The position numbers and the translations under genes are program-made. Shown here piece after piece: positions 24,501-35,395 of a stretch of 64,000 bases of DNA. The stretch lies in the NCBI GenBank assembly GCA_965178125.1, contig OZ237755.1, positions 372,001 to 436,000 of the forward strand, read 5' to 3'. The stretch is from Bilabrum cf. latius. Taxonomy: Eukaryota; Bigyra: Bicosoecida; Bigyra; Bicosoecida. The notes below the pieces were generated by a model. It did no database searches. It saw only the letters and a list, made by a program, of their open reading frames with translations, and had not been told where the DNA came from. Position 1 is the first letter of the stretch, and each line of letters opens with the position of its first letter.

Positions 24501-27500
24501 TCGCGCAATGGCACCGGTTTCTCGCCGCCGTCTTCCTTGCTAGACGAAGACTCCAACGCATGCGGTTCGAGGGTCTGCTTGAGCTAGTTTCTCTTGTTGC
24601 GATGCTCGTACTTGAGCTGGTGCACTGAACGAGCGAGGGTGGGCAGTTGCTTGCAGCACACCTGGTTGATGCGGTCTACCGCCAGCACGGGGCTGCTCGG
24701 CAGCTCAAAGAATGGCCGGATCATTGAAGCATCGGATTGCGACAACCCAAGCTTCCGAATCAGCACGCCCTACACTGCGCCCCAATCAATAGCATTAGAT
24801 CCAGACGCCTCGGAAGCTCCAGCACCAGGGGTACCTTCAGAATGCTGCGTCTGCCCAGACTTGGCTCTAGCAAGCCGGGCATCCTCTCGCAAGACTGCCA
24901 TGTGAGTTGCAGAGAGCAAAATGGACAGCTTGCTCCGCGCCTCCGCGGCTCTGACCTCGGTCTCGAAAGTGGGAACCCCGGGCGGTAGCTTTGTGCGACT
25001 AGGTGCATGCTCTGGAGCAGCCGCGGACACCCCGTCTTGTGCTGCGGTTTCAGCGCGGTCCAGCTGTGTCAAAGCCTCTCGAGCGTTCGGAACTGCAAAG
25101 ACTCCGCACATTTGGGCAATGCCGGCAGCCAGGTTGGTTGAGGACAGCCGGAGATACCACTCGCCGGTGGCATCCGAAGCGGCATCAGCTGCCTGTGCTG
25201 CGGCACTGATGACGTCACACGCAAGGATGCTGCTCTTGATGAGCTGCCCATTCGAGAGGAGAGTCTGCCGAAGTTGCTCGATCGAACACACGTCCGAACC
25301 ATCGGACGGTGCAGCCCGTTTCTAGCTCCCTCGGCGTTTCAAAGCTGAGTGACCATGGCTTGAGGATGCGGTGCTTGAAGAGCCTCCGGAAAACTACCTT
25401 GTTGAAGTGTGCTGCACCAACTGCCCGTCATCACCGGCGGCCAGTCCATTGAATGTCAAGTTAGTCCGCACGCGGTCCCAGTCGTGCTATCCTGGATGCA
25501 GGCCAAGCGCACACGCAGTCAACAGATCATCGATTCTAAATGCGCTGATTACATCGTCAAGGCTGCCATCGCCGTGCGAGGAAATGTGCTGCAAGATCCC
25601 AACTGCGATGCCTTCTTTTAGCTCAGTACCGTCCCAGAGCAAATCGTAGCAGAACTGTAGGTGCTCCTTGGGCTGACCTCCTTCCTTTCGGCGGCGGTAC
25701 ACCGTCCCAAGAGCCATGCGTCTCATCTGTGAAATGCCCTATCGACCGCAGTACCGAGCAAACGGGGTGGTCAGGTCCACGGGAAGCTGCACCAGGGTGC
25801 CTTCGTGGTCCAGAAACACTGCTGCGCTCTGTCCTGACGCAGCATCAGCACTGACAAGAGCATCGCTGATCGCTGCATCTCCAAACATAGCATCGTCGCC
25901 AGCACTAGATATTGCGCTAGCACCGGGTGGCCCATCCGCACCCTCGCTTTTCACGGGGCTTGAATCGCCAGGAGTGACAGTTCCGGCCCCCGACGCTGGT
26001 GAAAACCCCGCCTGTGGTCGCGCCTTTGCCAATGCAACGCTCCTCCTTTCAGTCAAGACTCTCATCTCAATCTCTTCGCGGCGCAGGACCTCAGCAAGTG
26101 GAGAGAGAGCAATGAGACCCTCCTCGCCGATCAGGTGCAGCAACTGCGACGATATGTTTGATGCGGTACCATCTGCTGACCTCACCAGTGCAGCTGCAGT
26201 GAGCGCTGACATGGGGGCATACCTTGGCAGCACGACGGCAGGCTCGCACCGAAGGGCGCCTCGATTTGAGGCGACGGTAGACAAAGCATCCACTACCAAG
26301 TCTTGGACCCTTTGCATCGTTAGCTAGGTCCAAGTCTACCCTCTGCCGCGAGCGGTCATGCCATTTGTCTCTTGCTCTCGCTCCATTGCAAGCAGCTGTC
26401 GCACCCCAGAGGCGGCTGCGGCCGAGTATCCCGATGCTGCGCCCGCCTGTGACAGCATGGAGGCCGCTCGACTGGAGGCACCACCTCTCGTGGAGGCGAG
26501 CTGCTGAACGAATCTCGAGCGCCCGTCGGCCGGTCTGCCGCCAGAAAGCAACTGAAAGCCGCTAATCTCGGGCTGACGGTCACGAACAAGCCTGTTAAGT
26601 GCACCCGTCGCAGTTGCGGGTAGGTCGTACGATAGATCCGTCTATTCTGCAGTAACCTACGAGAACAAGTGGTACATGAGATCAGATCGCAATTTGGAGC
26701 CAGGTTTGGACAGCGCGTTGACGGCATCCGCCAGATACGCCATTTCAACTTCTGGTCTTTCCGGCAAGGAGCTGTCCCCCAACAGCTGTCGTGCAGAAGG
26801 CCTGCTTTGAGGTGCTGCGCTCACCATCCTCAGTATGAGGTCTTGGGCCCTCCGCGGGACGTGCGACTGGCAGTCGGCCACGATGCAACCATTCCGCAGC
26901 TGCTCCAATGCGATTGCTCGCTCCATCCTTGTTTTAAAGGGCGGGCAAAAACACTCAAACAGGATGATGCCGAGCGCAAAAATATCCACCTTGGGCCCGT
27001 ACCCCTGCCGCCCCGCCCCCGAGCCTTCCGCCCCCAAATCCACGCCGCCGGCCTCCGGAGCCATGTATGCCAGCGTGCCAGCTCCGTGAGTGATTGTGGG
27101 ATGCGTTGCTCCCATCTCGTCGCCCATGGCATCTCCTATCGCCGCTTCTTCCAGTCGCTGAGACAGCAGCAGGTCACCCCCAGCGCCATCTGTCGAAGCT
27201 GAGCCGTCGAGTCGGTGACCTCCGCGGGTGCCGAGGGCAGCGGCAGCTCGAATAGCGCGAGCACGCACGCCGTCCAGCATCTGCTTGGATATCGCTGCCA
27301 CGGCATGGGAATTTGTGCCACCCCTATCAGGTGCATCGTGTGAACTAGTATCTCCGGGTGCTGACCGATGTGCGCTCACCTTGGCGGACTAGATTCTGTC
27401 GGTGGCAAGTCCAAAGTCGCCTAGTTTAACGACGAGGTTCTGTCCATTGGATCGACGACTGTCCCGAGATCGTCCGTGGCGATGCGACTTGGAAAATCCC

Positions 27501-29749
27501 ATGGCTACATCCGTTTGCTGCAAGAAAATGTTGCTAGGCTTAAGGTCTCTGTGGATCACGTTCTTGCCGTGCAGGTAGGCAAGGGCCTCGAGCACCTGGT
27601 GAAACAGAGACCAGATCAGAGCAGCGTCTTTGTGCAGCTTCGTGTCATCGATCACCTCGCGCATGGTCGCACCATTGCAGAATTCCATGGTGATGTAGAG
27701 GTATCGCCGCGCGGCATGCGATGCAGTCGCGCTCTCAGTGGATGCTGAATCCGTAGCACTCGGCGCATCGCCAGTGGCACCGACGCCTCGCGCAGGACGG
27801 GCGCTGAGCATGCTGTCTTCTGGGTTCTGCATCGAAACCAGCGAAGACGACGCACTGCCGCTTCCACCGAGTGTTGCCTGCTTTGCCTTTGCATCGCGGG
27901 CGGAAATCGGCGCGCCCGGGCCACCGCCACCAGAGTCGTCACCCGGACCGCTGGCCTCCACTGCAGGAACTTCAGCGAAAAGACCAGCTGCAAACTTCTT
28001 GAGCGAGTCATCAGGGCCCTTGTGGTCGCCAACAATAGGTAGTTTCTTTGTCTAGCCTGCTTGCTGCTGAAGCAGCAGACCCTCGCCGAGACCGGGCGTC
28101 CTGCCCCGTGAGGAGGAGGACCATCCTGAGGAGGCGTTGTCGTCGTCACCACTGCTGCTGTCACTATCGGATGAGTCCGAGTCAGACCCAGACTTCCCGA
28201 ATGATCCCGTGGAATCAGAATCGCTACCATCAGAATCGCTGCCAGATCCTGCGGTGCTATCGCTACTGTTGCTACTGGACTCGTCCCAAGCGGTAGACTC
28301 GGAAGGGTCTGGCTCACCCAGCGCTTCCTGTTTCGCGATTGCCTTGCCCGCATCGCTAAGACCTGTGCTTCTATTTGGGTCAGCATCAGCAGACTTGTCC
28401 GCAGCAGAATCTGCAGAGTCTTGTCTTGCCATCGATTGCGCGCCCAAAGAACGCCTTGACCGATGCAGCACAAGTGCGACTTCGCCATCGCTGCCACTGC
28501 TCGTGTCCGATTCAGAGCCCGATTGGCGCAACGTCGCATCCATCCCAGCTGCGGCACCAGAACCCGACCTTCCATCGTCCAGCACCGCCGCTGCTTGCTT
28601 TGCTAGCGGGCTCGATCTCTTGACACGTACCCTGTGAGGGGGCGCCCATTCCAGCCAAGCCTGGTAGTACCTCACGATATTGCGATGGAACAGCCTACTA
28701 AGGGTAGTCACCTCGCGCAGAATCTTGACATTGAGTCTGTCGTCGTCTGCTTCCAGCCTCACCCTCTTCACCGCGTACCACAGCCCATCGAGCCTGTTCT
28801 TTGCCTTGAGGACCCGCCCGAACCCGCCCTTGCCAAGCAGGGTGGCTCGGTGGTAGTCCGTCCGGAATCGATCACGCGCGTACTATCGAAAGGACTGCCT
28901 GCTCGATTTCGAATCGCCTGCACTGTCCTGCTCTTGCGGCCTTCTCCTCGAATCTGCCTCCAGTGGACGGGCCACAGCGAGAGCAGCAGCAATAGCCGCT
29001 TGCTCTGTGCCGGTAGCAGCCACGCCACGGCCTGATACATCTGTCCCGGTCTGCTTGGCTCCTGCGCTTGCCTGTCCGTATCCTTCGCCGGCAGTGCTGT
29101 CGGAAGAACCAGCGATCCGCAGCAGCCTCTCCCGCTCGCCGGCCCTGGCTCTCTGCTCAAGCCTTTCTTTCGCTGCGATGACGAGCCTTTTCTGGTGCTC
29201 TGCTGCCTTCAATCTAGCTTTTCCTTCTACTATGTGGTCTTCTTCCAGCGCTGCCTCTTGCTCCCTCCTGAGTGCATCCGCGCGCTCATCAAAGGCGTTT
29301 CGCTTTGGTGCCGCAGCCGTCGATGCCACGCCATCTTCATCGGAGACATCATCGTCCCACCGTGCCAATGCTGCCGATACCTCACTAAGAGCATCCAGTA
29401 CAATGGGGGCTTCAGGCTCTGCGCGCTGGTACGCGTTCTCCAAAGCCGAACGAGAGAAGCCTACCAGCCTTGTTTGCTATGTTTCGCTGAGACCGAATGG
29501 CCGCAAGGCTCTCTCAGCAACTGGAGGCCGCTATGGATCTATCGGATACTATTTAGGAAGCCTGATTCGGATGTGAGCTCCCTTTCGCAACCCAGTCGGG
29601 GTTGTCGCGGACACCAATACGCTGAACATTGCCTGGCCCCTCTTGTCCCGTCCCAAGTCCTCAAACTCCCCCTCTCCGCCATACACGGCGCCCACAGTTT
29701 CCATTTCATCTCTTTGCAATTCTACGCATCTTTCTACGCGTGCCTACAT
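21521..29749 (-). CDS. GCN2: GCN2-like eIF2alpha kinase (RWD-kinase-HisRS-like)
   Basis: One open frame to TGA 21521-21523, 2,742 aa if started at ATG 29749 (alternative ATGs at 29773 and 29869), with about 22 in-frame TAGs. Domains: N-terminal RWD (about 1-110; LPK-Q-YPIDP); a charged linker; kinase N-lobe LLGKGGFG at about 300; a long Ser/Asp-rich insert (about 350-680) as in eIF2alpha kinases; HRDLKPSN near 735; DFG near 776; AYMAPE near 895. The segment MYHLFS-Q aligns with FSQ of GCN2. The HisRS-like domain follows (VQLPVDLTTPFARYC; NGGRYD; about 1145-2370), then a C-terminal domain. It senses uncharged tRNA and phosphorylates eIF2alpha under amino-acid starvation. I see no pseudokinase domain between RWD and kinase, which yeast and human GCN2 have. 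The first start option reads ATG-TAG. Confidence 0.95.
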
Positions 29750-29917
29750 TCTAGGAGGGAAAATGAAAGGCATGGATTGGGAGCAAACGGAACGTTCGTT
29801 CTGCAGGAGTTCGTCGTACGCTGAGCAGAGCGCGAGACGAGCGCACGCATTGAATGGCACAACCTACATCTTCACGTAGATCTGAGGAACTTTGTTTGCT
29901 TGCGTAAGTTCATAGGC

Positions 29918-32268
29918 ATGGAACGTTTGCCAGGCTATCGAAGGTTCCGCATCGCACAAGCCGAGAGCGACTTGACGGTGCAGAAATTCAAGGATGCTCT
30001 TTCCGCGACCTATTCCGGTGAGATAGAACCAGCAGACTCAGTCTTATGGGTCACAACACTAAATTAAGCTGGCATGTGTGCTAAAAATGGTTGTAGTGCG
30101 CCCCAATTCTCACAGACTTGGACACTGATTGCATTTTGCACAATGGGGCCGCGCTGCAGCCACGCCTCGACATGCGGCTTCATGATATTGGTCTTGGAGC
30201 AGGAGAAGAGATTCACGTGCGTTGTTTAGAGCATACAGAGGACCGACCACCATCGGCTACTCTTCAGGTGCCAGCCGCAAAAGCACAATCCCCTGCTCCG
30301 TCGGCTGCGTAGGGTTCACCACACCCAGTTGATTTTGGAACAACGATCCGAGGAGAGGCTTCCAGACCCAACGATACGATGAGATCCAAAACTTCAAAAC
30401 TATCCGCATATTTTAAGTCTGGCGTCACGTCCAAACGTAGGCATGCATCGGCCGAGAACAACGGAGGGGGGGGGGGGCCGAGTCTCTCGGCGAGGGGCGA
30501 TGCACGCGACGGCCGTGCAGCCGCTTGGAAGGTATTTGCTGGTCCAGAAGGAGCGTTGATCGAGCCAGAAGGACCAAAATTACTGGAGGACGTTGATTTT
30601 TCGGCATCATAGGCTCATCGAGGCAGAGAACCACTTCCAGCGGAAGGCAAAGTGTCCAGCGTCTCCACCACTGCCCGGACGCAAGCTAGTTCGACGGAAT
30701 CCCGTGTACAGCCAGCACTGAAGGGTAGCAAAGTTTCGCAATTTGTTGTTGATTTTCCGGTTCGCAGCAGCATAACACCATCGGTGGTGCTTGCAAGCTC
30801 AAACTCCAGACACCAAAGTCGAACGGCCAACACGCGCTTACAGACCCACCGGTGCGTAACCGAGGCAAGCGTTGTCCCTCATGAGTTAACAACTAGGTCG
30901 GTGTCATTTCATCGGGAGGCTGTACCCGCCTCCAGCACCGACGTCTCCCCGACACATTCAGCAAGCTGGGCACGCGTCGGCGGTGGGCCACCTCTCGCCG
31001 CCCCTCAAATCTTGAGAAAGCACAAGACGTCAGTTGCTGACTTCGACTAGACCCCACATTTATTTTTGAGGCTAGATACCCCTCGCGCTAGGAGCTCGGC
31101 AGGGCCCGGCTGGCACGTATTTACGACGCTGCAGTCCGTTGATTCCGAGGGTCCCAGTGCGGCCCGATGTCGAAGCAACCTGTGGGCGCGAGTGTCTGCA
31201 GAATTTGCGAGGCGCATTGGAACGCCAGACGAAATTCTCCAATAGCAAGGGATCTCCGATGGTGACGGCGACTCGGTTGTTCTTGTCCCCGTGCTGTGCA
31301 GGGTACCCAAGATTGTGGAGGCGCGTCTTGTCACGCGGAGCGTGTTGCTTGCCGGTGCGGACGGCGAGCGGTAGCACCTCGGCTCGACCTCCTCGCCTCA
31401 TTCTGCTGCTTCATTGCAAGAACGAGCAGTTGCAGCGCCATCGTACGATGTGCCTGCGATACCGGGCCCGAGCACGTCTCAGTCGGGCTACTATCCCACT
31501 GTGCAGGAAGTTTCTCCCGCCCAGTCCAGCGCTTCGAGCCTTCGGGCTAGCCCGAAAACCATACCTTTCGGCAGCTCTTCTGGTGATTCGTACGAGCTGG
31601 GCAACCATCCGTTGGCATTGCTGTCACTACCGCGATCTAGTCAGACCGGCTATGTAGCAGCTCCCACAGGCACGACAAGCAGTACAGATATGGCGTCGGA
31701 CGAACCGAGCAGCACGCAAAGGTACGCCAAGGAAACTGCAAGCAGTCGCGGCACTTTCATCCCACCTATAGAGTCGGAACAAAGCATGGCGGCTGTAAGG
31801 CGATGCAGCGCGAGCGAACCGACTGGCCCGGTGGATAGAGAGCAAGCATCGTCCAGTAGTCCCGGGACGCCGGCCCCAGCTGGCAGCCACGGGCAATGGC
31901 TGCCTGTAGATGGCAGCCACATGGTGAGGCAGCCAGCAGCACCCCTATCTGCGTTCTCGCAACCCGCGGAGAGGCAGTATCTACGTGCCTCAGCCGCTGG
32001 GCCTTCGCACTACCAGTAGGTGTTGAGCGGGTCGGAGCTTACCCGCGACTTGCGCTAGCCCGGGGCCACCAGAGCACCGGCACGCAATGAGAGCGAGGTC
32101 GTGATGCCGGTTCAAGAGAGCAGTGCTCAAGAACACCATCCAATGGCACCGCAGATGGGCGTAGGTTTCAGCCATGGGTGGCGATCGGTGCGGGGTCCGA
32201 GCATACGAAGCGAAGGGTCAAAGGATTTCGTCCTGCGCCAAGTGCAGCGCAAAATGCCAGAGAGATGA
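29918..32268 (+). CDS. Ubiquitin-like-domain protein with long disordered tail
   Basis: Exons 29918-30017 and 30116-32268, 750 aa, ending TGA. Residues 1-75 form a ubiquitin-like beta-grasp pattern: RRFRIAQAESDLTVQKFKDAL (strand-helix), then CILHNGAALQPRLDMRLHDIG and EEIHVRCLEH as the last strand. The rest is Ser/Pro/Gln-rich without recognisable domains, apart from a basic patch (SKLSAYFKSGVTSKRRH). About seven TAGs are in frame. A run of 12 G lies inside the coding region at 30466-30477. It is divergent from GCN2 with under 170 bp between start codons. It could be a proteasome-shuttle or adaptor-type protein, but no second domain supports a specific role. Confidence 0.75.
30018..30115 (+). 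other. Intron of the ubiquitin-like protein gene
   Basis: 98 nt, CCG|GTGAGA to TTCTCACAG|AC, phase 1. Joining the exons completes the ubiquitin-like fold. Confidence 0.8.
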
Positions 32269-32399
32269 CTGGGCGTATATTATCCAAGCCCAATTATTTG
32301 ACGGCACTGCTGATCTTATAGATGCAAAAATTGCTGTATTGGACATTTCCCATCCAACAAGGTTGACAGCCGTGTCCTCCATACGATACCAGGACACCG

Positions 32400-34493
32400 T
32401 CATCGTTCCCTGTGTGAAGATGCCTGCACTGCGGCTGCTGCAGCTCTAGCGGCGGTCGCTGCTGCCGAGGCTGCTTGAGCCGGGGTCGCAGGACTGCGCA
32501 TGTCTGGAGCCACCGATGCAAAGCCATGCTGCTGATGCGCATACGCATGCACTGCCTCGTCCACGGCCGCACTAGTTTGCGCAGCTGATGTGCTCCCTTG
32601 TGTCGCAGCCATGCCCGTACTGCCTGCTAGAGACTGATAGCTCCCCTGACCAATCGTACCGATGCCATCAACCAGATGCTGCGGCTGGGGGTCGCTGCCT
32701 GGGCCCCGAAACGCTCGCATCTGCTAGGCAAGCACAGATGACTGGCCAGACTGCAAAGCTCCGACTGCCCGCATTCTTGGTGCGCTAGCCGGCAATCCGC
32801 CAAAAGACCCCTGTCCTTGTCCTGCCGCCACCGCAGACGCTGCTGCTCGCTGCGCACTCATGGACTGCATGGGTGTCCGTGCCTGCGCACTCTTGCGCTT
32901 CCTGCCACGCGTTGTCTCTGGCAGGCCATCCCGCCTGAATGCCTCAGCTAGCTCCGACTCCGCGGCGGCCTTGGCCATTGCGGGACTGACCTTGTGCACC
33001 CTCTCCAGATGCCTCTAGTAGTTTGCTTTCCTGCTGAACGACCGGTCGCAGTCCTTGCACATCAGCGTGGGGGCCCTGAGGTGCTTGGACCGGCGGTGCC
33101 GCATCATGCTGCCCTACTGCGTGAAGCGCATGCCGCATTCCGGGCACGAGTACCGCCCGAGCTGTGCGGGCTGCTTCCCGGACTTGCGGGGCACCACCGC
33201 TGGCGGTCTTGCACTGGATGATGCCGGCCCGCCCACGCCTGCACCGGGATGAGCCGATCCATGGAGAGCAGCAGTGCCAGCACCCTCTATCAATGGCCCG
33301 CTCTACAACCCAGGCGGTTGAAGGGTTGCCAAAGAGCCAGAGCTTCCTTGGCGTGCGTCCGGCCTGCTGTGATGCATGGGCGAACCGCTGGGCTTGCCAG
33401 AGGCAGCGGCAGCAACTGCGGCAGCAGCGGCAGCGGCCGCGGCGGCCGCACTCTGGTTCTGGTCTAAAGACTGCTGGTCCTTCCTCGTCGCCTAGCTGTC
33501 AGATGTCTGCCCAGAGGTTGAAGATGCGTGCGGTACCATGGTGGGGGGCAATCCCAGCCCAGACGCGATGGTGCCACCGGCCGATGCCGAAGAGGAAGAG
33601 GAGGACAAGGACGATGGCTGGGAGGCAGAGGAGCCGGATGACGGTGTTGCAAGGGGATGCGTGCCAACAGGACCCGGGAGCTGCTGCAACGCAGGACCAC
33701 GGCCAGACCTGCGAGTGCTCGTTGCGGCTGCTGCGGCTGCTGCTGCGACTGCCGCTGCATTGATAGCCCCTGGGCTTTGCGCTGCTGATTCCGCTTCGGG
33801 ACGATGTGGCCCCGGGTGGCTGCTCATCGGCCGTGCGTTACCATGCACCAACTTCTTGTGCGCAGAGAGATGGCTACTCTGGTAGAATCTCTTGTGGCAG
33901 ATGTCGCATTCATGGTCTCGAACTCGATCGTGCACAGTCTTTACATGCGTCTTGAGATCGCCTTGCCGCGAAAATCGCTTTGGGCACTGGGAGCACTGGT
34001 ATTTCCTCTCTTGCTAATGGACTGCCTTAAAATGACGCAATAGATTGCTCCTCCTGGTGAAGCTTTTCGTGCACATGGTGCACTGGAGTGACTTGGAGTC
34101 GGGCAATGGCGGAACCTGAGACGAGCCGTCGTCGTCGACAGCGGCCACAAGTCGGCTGCCGCTAGGGGGTTGATGCCCCCCTGCCGCCCTAGATCTACTA
34201 CTTGCTGGCATTGCATGCTTACGCGAGAGGCCTGCGTCCCTCTGGTGGGCTGCTGCTGCCTCGGCTGCTACCGCTGCCGCAGCTCGGGCTGCTGCAAACG
34301 CCCCAGACTGCTGTTCAACCCTAGCTCGCTTGCTGGCTTGCTACAATGGCTATGAAACATTACTGTTTGACTATCTATGCGTCGAGTTTCGAGCAGCCTC
34401 GCTGAGAACGTCGAGTCCCTCCATGTTTTCGTCGCGACCTCTCTTTGCGCCGGCAAACAGCGCTTCTCGCACAGCCTCCCCGTTAATGCTCAT
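32400..34493 (-). CDS. C2H2 zinc-finger protein, five fingers
   Basis: Open from ATG 34493 to TGA 32400-32402, 697 aa, about nine in-frame TAGs. The N-terminus is Gln/Ala-rich (NVS-Q-PL-Q-QASK, where both Gln marked are TAG). Five C2H2 fingers can be read: LQCTMCTKSFTRRSNLLRH, YQCSQCPKRFSRQGDLKTH, HECDICHKRFYQSSHLSAH, YSCPECGMRFTQ-Q-GSMMRH and LMCKDCDRSFSRKANY-Q-RH, each closed by the second His. Fingers 1-3 are contiguous; 4-5 follow a poly-Ala/Ser linker. TAG occurs in the linker after finger 1 and inside fingers 4 and 5, at positions where Gln is common. A sequence-specific DNA-binding regulator is likely. The start was chosen because the ATG has A at -3 and the downstream sequence is protein-like; ATG 34211 is a later alternative. 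Confidence 0.88.
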
Positions 34494-34683
34494 GTTGTGT
34501 AAAGCAGTGGCTTCGCGATTATCGGGTGAAGCAATGCTCTCAGCTTGCCCTTCAACGGGTGGATAGACTCCGGTGAGGTGCTAAACGACCGGAGCTGCAT
34601 CAAAATCAAGACTAGCAGGCTATGTGCACGTTATCCACCAAGCCCAGGGCACCAGGCTGCGAAGCTTGCAAAATAGCCACAGC

Positions 34684-35107
34684 TCAGCATGCGACCAAAG
34701 TTGTGATGGGATCATAAGACAACCAATCTTGCTGTTCTCCTGTGCAGCTGTTAATGAATAATGCAATCGTAGACCACCGTCTGCCCATCGACAAGCCAAC
34801 CTCCTCTGCCATGGTTGCGCCGATGGCCACCAACATCAGGCAGTCGCTGTGTGCTGCCTCGAAATGCTCACGGGGCACAATATATGTGCAGTGTGGTTTA
34901 CCTCTCCCAAGCCGCGCGCGAGCAATCGTGCGAATCGAACGTGCTCGCAAACGCGGCACCGGCGCTGATGCCTTCCGACACACCCGGTACCAAATCAAGA
35001 AGGCTGCCAGTTAGCCAGCTCCCCGCCCCACTACACAACGACTGCGTGCCAGAACAGGCCGCATGGCATCGGTCTTGTGCGTCCAACAACTAGAGCTACG
35101 GCTGCAT
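34684..35107 (-). CDS. Possible small spliced gene (unknown)
   Basis: Tentative. ATG 35107 opens a frame (with two TAGs read as Gln near the start) that runs to 34902. A GT-AG intron (34901-34847) would join it to a second frame ending in TGA 34684-34686. The product would be about 120 aa. The C-terminal part, DCLMLVAIGATMAEEVGLS, has alternating hydrophobic strand/helix character loosely like proteasome-assembly chaperone 4, but this is weak. Alternatives are a 70-aa protein ending at TAA 34900-34898, or no gene. Confidence 0.33.
34847..34901 (-). other. Proposed 55-nt intron of the small gene
   Basis: GAGAG|GTAAAC to GCACACAG|C, phase 2. It depends on the doubtful gene model. Confidence 0.3.
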
Positions 35108-35395
35108 GCCAGCCAGCCGTCTCCTGCTGGCACGGACTCGGAACCCACGCTCGCTTCAAGCAATTGGTGTGCTCGTCTTGCCCACATCGTCTCTGTCGCC
35201 ATCCTTGGCCGGGCAGCTGGGCGAGAGATCGGGGCTGCACCGCGTCAGGGATTGCTCGTGCCTCTCACAGAACTGCCCGTTGTGAGAGATCATCAGGCGT
35301 GTCTATGCAATGCAATGCAATGCATGTTCATGTTCTCGGCGCAATGCTATTCCAGCCCAGTGGATGGATGAGAGAGCAGCGGTGGCCCGCCCCCC

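Noticed and set aside
21521-29749. GCN2 as a decaying pseudogene with many nonsense mutations
   Set aside because: All breaks are TAG, none TAA, TGA or frameshift, and every kinase and HisRS-like motif is intact.
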